This document shows positions 60,360 to 64,000 of a stretch of 64,000 bases of DNA, one piece after another (within the stretch, counting starts at the first letter, position 1; each line of letters begins with the position of its first letter). A model generated the notes under the pieces. That model was not told the DNA's origin and searched no databases. It saw nothing but the letters and a program-made list of their open reading frames with translations. The position numbers and the translations under genes are program-made. Origin of the DNA: Pedobacter helvus. GTDB taxonomy: Bacteria; Bacteroidota; Bacteroidia; Sphingobacteriales; Sphingobacteriaceae. Location: contig NZ_SRMP01000005.1 in the NCBI RefSeq assembly GCF_005925325.1, positions 186,001 to 250,000 on the forward strand, given 5' to 3'.

Positions 60360-61313
60360 CTATTCCTCTATTAAACCTCTACCTAATTTTTTAATACTGT
60401 TATTTTTCTTCAAATCGTTTAAAATCTTGTCCAAGATACCATTAATAAAAGTATTACTTTTCGGAGTACTGTAATCTTTTGATAATTCTAAGTATTCGTT
60501 GATGGTAACTTTAACAGGAATAGAAGGGAAGTTCATCAATTCGCAGATGGCCATTTTCATTAAAATAGTATCCATTAGTGCAATACGCTCCGATTCCCAG
60601 TTTTTAGTTCGCTCTGCAATTAATGCTTGATATTTATCATCATTTTTAAGTGTATGAACGAAAAGATCTTGCACAAAAGCACTGTCTTCTTTCCAATCAG
60701 CACTAATCGGGGTTAATTTATTTTCTAAAGGATTTTCCGATTCGAAGTTTTTCAATGTTTTGGCAATCATACCTTGCATTACTTCGCGGTCTACCGGCCA
60801 ATTGATAAATTTATCTTCGAAAGCTTGTACTACGTTTACATTTTTCAGCAACATTTTACGGAAAATGAACTTGATAATTTCTTTTGAGCTTTCTAAAGTT
60901 TCGTCGAAATCTTCTGCCAAGTAAGCTTCGTATTCTTTAGTTTCTTTTAATTTATTGAAAACTGCCTTAACCAACTCTGGATCTGCAAACCAGTTGATTT
61001 GGTATTTGTTAACTGCAGCTACATACTCTGGGTTATGCTTAAGTACGTTAACAAATTTGTTGTTCAGTAATTTTTGGTTTGGATTTAAATCTTCGGCACT
61101 TGGCAGGTGCTTGTTTGATCTTTCGATCGCGTCATTGGCGGTATACTCTGTAACATCTACAATAAGTGCCAACATAGAAATGTACATCTGATTTACTTCA
61201 TCAATACTTTTCATCAGAATTTTTTGAGCACTAACGGTGTCTCTTTTTTCTGTGGTGTGCCAAGCGAAAATGTTTTGCAGGGCTTTAATTCTTAAGTGCC
61301 TTCTATTTAACAT
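60360..61313 (-). CDS. nusB: Transcription antitermination factor NusB (long form)
   Basis: A 317-residue NusB-type RNA-binding factor; Bacteroidota NusB proteins are about twice the E. coli length. N-terminal NRRHLRIKALQNIFAW and the C-terminal NusB core (RIALMDTILMKMAICELMNFPSIPVKVTINEYLELSKDYSTPKSNTFINGILDKI) are clear, with a long helical insert between. Acts with NusE in rRNA antitermination. It precedes the DUF1573 and yajC genes. Confidence 0.95.
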   Translation of the reverse strand: MLNRRHLRIKALQNIFAWHTTEKRDTVSAQKILMKSIDEVNQMYISMLALIVDVTEYTANDAIERSNKHLPSAEDLNPNQKLLNNKFVNVLKHNPEYVAAVNKYQINWFADPELVKAVFNKLKETKEYEAYLAEDFDETLESSKEIIKFIFRKMLLKNVNVVQAFEDKFINWPVDREVMQGMIAKTLKNFESENPLENKLTPISADWKEDSAFVQDLFVHTLKNDDKYQALIAERTKNWESERIALMDTILMKMAICELMNFPSIPVKVTINEYLELSKDYSTPKSNTFINGILDKILNDLKKNNSIKKLGRGLIEE

Positions 61314-61361
61314 GAATGTAAGAACGATTGCGGTTTAACCGCATGTTTGTATAAAAATTAT

Positions 61362-62450
61362 TTAATATGACGATTTGATTTTCTTGATATCTTCGATGCG
61401 CTTTTCGGCGATACGCGATGCGGCTAAATTTGTTGGTATATTTTCTGATTTCGATAATTTGATTACTTCTCGGGTAGCTTCGTAAATGTTTTCGGTAAGT
61501 TGGATGGTTCGTTTTTTACCAAATCCAGTTAATTCGGAGTAACAACTGATGATACCGCCAGCGTTGATCAAATAATCTGGTGCGTATAAAATGCCTTTTT
61601 CTTGTAAAATCTGTCCATGAATTTTCTCATCTGCCAATTGATTGTTTGCAGAACCTGCGATAATCGAAAATTTCATGGTTTTTAAAGTTTTGTCGTTAAT
61701 GGTTGCACCCAAAGCACAAGGAGCATAAATATCGGCCCCCATATTGAAGATCTTATCAGCTTCAATTGCTTTAGCTTTGTATTTGCGGGCAATCATTCGC
61801 ATGCTGTCTTCGTTAATGTCGGTTACATAAACTTCAACATTATCGTTTCTTAGTAATTCTACCAAGTGCTCGCCAACATTACCTGTACCTTGCACCACTA
61901 CCGAACGACCAGCCAGTTCATCTGTTCCAAAAACTTCTTTAACACAAGCTTTGATACCTAAATAAACTCCTTTTGCGGTATAAGGAGCAGGGTTCCCCGC
62001 ACCACCTAACGACTCTGGTACGCCAGTTACATGTTGCGTTTCCATACGGATATATTCCATATCACGTACGGTTGTGCCAACATCTTCTCCAGCAATAAAT
62101 TCTCCATTTAAGTTTTTCACGAAACGACCAAAACTGCGCATTAAAGCTTCTGTTTTTTGTCTTCTAGAATCACCAATGATTACTGCTGCACCGCCACCTA
62201 CATTTAAACCGGCAATGGCCGATTTGTAAGTCAAGCCTTTGGATAAGCGTAGTACATCTTCTAAAGCTTCGGCCTCCGAATTGTAATTCCACATCCTAAC
62301 ACCGCCTAAAGCAGGTCCCAAAGTCGTGTCGTGAATAGCAATAATGGCTTTTAATCCAGTGTCTGGATCGTTGCAAAATACCACTTTTTTGTGGCCAGAT
62401 TGGCTTAATTGCTCTAAAATGGAGTGGTTAGAAGAATTGATTTCCGGCAT
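61362..62450 (-). CDS. Glu/Leu/Phe/Val dehydrogenase (leucine dehydrogenase type)
   Basis: NAD-dependent amino acid dehydrogenase of 362 residues, reversible oxidative deamination of branched-chain or aromatic amino acids. Substrate and catalytic region GPALGGVRMWNYNSEAEALEDVLRLSKGLTYKSAIAGLNVGGGAAVI with catalytic Lys in LTYKSA; GEDVGT; Rossmann motif VVQGTGNVGEHLVELL; and CALGATIND. Length near 360 places it with leucine/phenylalanine/valine dehydrogenases rather than the longer glutamate enzymes. Confidence 0.93.
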   Translation of the reverse strand: MPEINSSNHSILEQLSQSGHKKVVFCNDPDTGLKAIIAIHDTTLGPALGGVRMWNYNSEAEALEDVLRLSKGLTYKSAIAGLNVGGGAAVIIGDSRRQKTEALMRSFGRFVKNLNGEFIAGEDVGTTVRDMEYIRMETQHVTGVPESLGGAGNPAPYTAKGVYLGIKACVKEVFGTDELAGRSVVVQGTGNVGEHLVELLRNDNVEVYVTDINEDSMRMIARKYKAKAIEADKIFNMGADIYAPCALGATINDKTLKTMKFSIIAGSANNQLADEKIHGQILQEKGILYAPDYLINAGGIISCYSELTGFGKKRTIQLTENIYEATREVIKLSKSENIPTNLAASRIAEKRIEDIKKIKSSY

Positions 62451-62794
62451 ACAAAATAACGTTGAAACGTACGCTGCAAAACTAAGACAAAAAAACCATT
62501 AAATCTAGGCGTATTTTAAATAAGTAATCAGTGGTTAGTTAACAGTTGCCAGTTAATAGTGTCCAATTAACAAAATCATCAAAATACAATAATCAATAAC
62601 CAAAAAGTTAATCCTCAAAATCAATCACAACAGCTGTATTTACAACTGCTAACGGATGGGCGGAAAAATGAGCCTACAGCTAGTAGCTAGTTTGCAGGTT
62701 CCGATTAACCAAATCACCAATTTAAACAGTTAACCAATATCTTAACTTTACAACGTTCCAACAATAAAACAATTCAACAATCAATCAATTGTTT
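62451..62794. other. Non-coding region before the ABC exporter gene
   Basis: About 340 AT-rich bases between divergent genes. Words such as AGTTAACAG, CAGTTAAT and CAATTAAC recur in a loose fashion, but no regular repeat, RNA or gene was recognised. Confidence 0.4.
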
Positions 62795-62802
62795 TAACTT
62801 TG
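62795..62802 (+). promoter_or_regulatory. Putative -7 element (TAACTTTG)
   Basis: It matches TAnnTTTG exactly and ends 7 bases before the ATG of the ABC exporter. This implies a very short leader. The -33 word is unclear. Confidence 0.35.
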
Positions 62803-62809
62803 CTCGGCA

Positions 62810-64000
62810 ATGAAACACTTATTCTTTCTCAATAAATATTTTATCAAATACAAATGGAGAGTTATACCAGGTGTTTTGTTTGTGGTCATCTCTAATATTT
62901 TTGGGGTAGTACCTGCTCAGGTAATTGGCCATGCCTTTAATCTTATTACCGAAAATATTGCTATCTATAGATTGTATAATGGCTTCGATAGACAAGAAAT
63001 TGTTTATGATATTTTTGGATACAGTTTGCTGTTTTTTGGAGCGCTGATCTTGTTCCTTTACTTGTTGAGAGGTTTGTTCTTATTTTTTATGCGTCAAACC
63101 ATTATTTTGATGTCGAGACACATAGAGTTCGATATGAAGAACGAAATTTATGCGCATTACCAAAAGCTTAGCTTAGGTTTCTATCGTAGAAACAATACCG
63201 GCGATTTGATGAACAAAGCAACAGAGGATGTGAACAGAGTGCGTATGTATGTTGGTCCAGCGATCATGTATGCCATTAACACTACGGTTCTTTTCTGTTT
63301 GGTCATCTATTTCATGTTTTCGGTAAACAGCACCTTGGCCATTTACGCTTTGTTACCTTTGCCCATTTTGGTAGTTGCCATTTACTATGTGAACACGATT
63401 ATCAATCATAAGAGTGAAAAAATACAGGAGCAATTATCGAAATTGTCTTCATTTGTGCAAGAGCGTTTTTCGGGTATTCGTGTAATGAAATCTTATGTGC
63501 GGGAAGCTCAGGCTCAAGAGGTATTTGCCGAAGAAAGTAACGCTTACAAAAGAAACTCGATGGGCTTGGTTAAAGTGCAAGCTTTCTTCTATCCAACAAT
63601 GTTGTTGTTAGTTGGTATCAGTACAATTTTAACCATTTACATCGGTGGTGAGCAAGTAATCAACGGCGCTATTACGCCTGGAAATATTGCCGAGTTCATC
63701 GTGTATGTTAACCAACTTACGTTTCCAGTAACCATGTTGGGGTGGGTAACTACCTTAATTCAACGTGCTGCGGCCTCACAAAAGCGGATCAACGAATTTT
63801 TACAATTACAACCAGATATCAAATCTGGCGGGCAAGAAATTGCTCTGGATGGAAATATCACCTTCAAAAATGTTGGTTTTACTTATGCCGATACTGGGAT
63901 TGAAGCAATTAAAGATGTGAGTTTTGAGGTGAAGAAAGGACAATTCTTAGCTATCATTGGTAAAACGGGCTCGGGGAAATCTACCTTGGCTAATTTAATG
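62810..64000 (+). CDS. ABC exporter with fused permease and ATPase (3' truncated by window edge)
   Basis: The ATG at 62810 opens a frame that runs off the right edge (397 codons seen). Residues from about 15 to 320 form an ABC-B-type membrane domain (for example VIPGVLFVVISNIFGVVPAQVIGHAFNLI; GDLMNKATEDVNRVRMYVGPAIMYA; VQERFSGIRVMKSYVREAQAQEVF; VTMLGWVTTLIQRAAASQKRINEFL). The ATPase begins with ITFKNVGFTYADTGIEAIKDVSFEV and Walker A IGKTGSGKST near the end. Typical exporters of this kind dimerise and move lipids, drugs or peptides outward. Substrate not evident. Confidence 0.95.
   Translation, partial: MKHLFFLNKYFIKYKWRVIPGVLFVVISNIFGVVPAQVIGHAFNLITENIAIYRLYNGFDRQEIVYDIFGYSLLFFGALILFLYLLRGLFLFFMRQTIILMSRHIEFDMKNEIYAHYQKLSLGFYRRNNTGDLMNKATEDVNRVRMYVGPAIMYAINTTVLFCLVIYFMFSVNSTLAIYALLPLPILVVAIYYVNTIINHKSEKIQEQLSKLSSFVQERFSGIRVMKSYVREAQAQEVFAEESNAYKRNSMGLVKVQAFFYPTMLLLVGISTILTIYIGGEQVINGAITPGNIAEFIVYVNQLTFPVTMLGWVTTLIQRAAASQKRINEFLQLQPDIKSGGQEIALDGNITFKNVGFTYADTGIEAIKDVSFEVKKGQFLAIIGKTGSGKSTLANLM

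Noticed and set aside
61329..61343. Hairpin TGCGGTT-T-AACCGCA between nusB and the dehydrogenase gene as a terminator
   Set aside because: The loop is too tight and there is no T-tract on either strand.

Overview
The window looks like a chromosome segment of a Bacteroidota bacterium of the Sphingobacteriaceae, most like Pedobacter. Signs: SusC/SusD pairs, TAnnTTTG-type -7 promoter words, weak Shine-Dalgarno sites, lipobox proteins, propeller and TPR LytS-type kinases, a long NusB, a lipidated TamA-like protein, and many AAAGCC-type hairpin terminators. No ribosomal RNA, CRISPR array or integrase gene was seen.

Layout. 1-0.8 kb: tail of a DUF4832 protein. 1.2-17.8 kb: a polysaccharide-utilisation-type locus with two SusC/SusD pairs, a LacI-family regulator, then an FAD oxidoreductase, a sodium:solute symporter and a sialate-O-acetylesterase-like enzyme. 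Both transcription units carry the same pair of GGGAACGTTCCC-like operators, centres 19 bp apart, the same distance upstream of a -7 element. The locus therefore looks like one LacI-controlled regulon. 18-22.5 kb: ordinary genes (secreted protein, PA2169-type four-helix protein, FAD/NAD-binding protein with DUF1543, FMN reductase).

22.5-33.9 kb is accessory DNA. It holds a decayed M14 peptidase tail, lineage-specific small proteins, a membrane-anchored PIN-domain protein, a REP-associated transposase (RAYT) flanked by inverted REP hairpins, an OLD/PARIS-like ATPase-TOPRIM protein, an XRE regulator, and a NTase/HEPN protein overlapping an unknown 432-residue protein. GNAT enzymes surround a frameshifted effector-binding gene. 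The PIN and ATPase-TOPRIM genes are each followed by related imperfect palindromes and bounded by inverted AAC/GTT core words, like integron cassettes without an integrase. This is the best candidate for an undescribed (probably anti-phage) system.

33.9-45.6 kb: two LytS-type kinases with near-identical catalytic halves but different sensors, a set of secreted proteins and lipoproteins including a GH5-like enzyme, two decayed genes, and a LytTR response regulator that could be the kinases' partner. 45.6-64 kb: mostly conserved genes: pyrD, tRNA-Cys, a SpoU-type methyltransferase, TamL-like assembly protein, patatin-barrel protein, TspO, a 48-residue DUF5522 protein, an MBL-fold exonuclease, coaE, a YbbR protein, yajC, a DUF1573 lipoprotein, nusB, a Leu/Phe/Val dehydrogenase, and the start of an ABC exporter that runs off the right edge.
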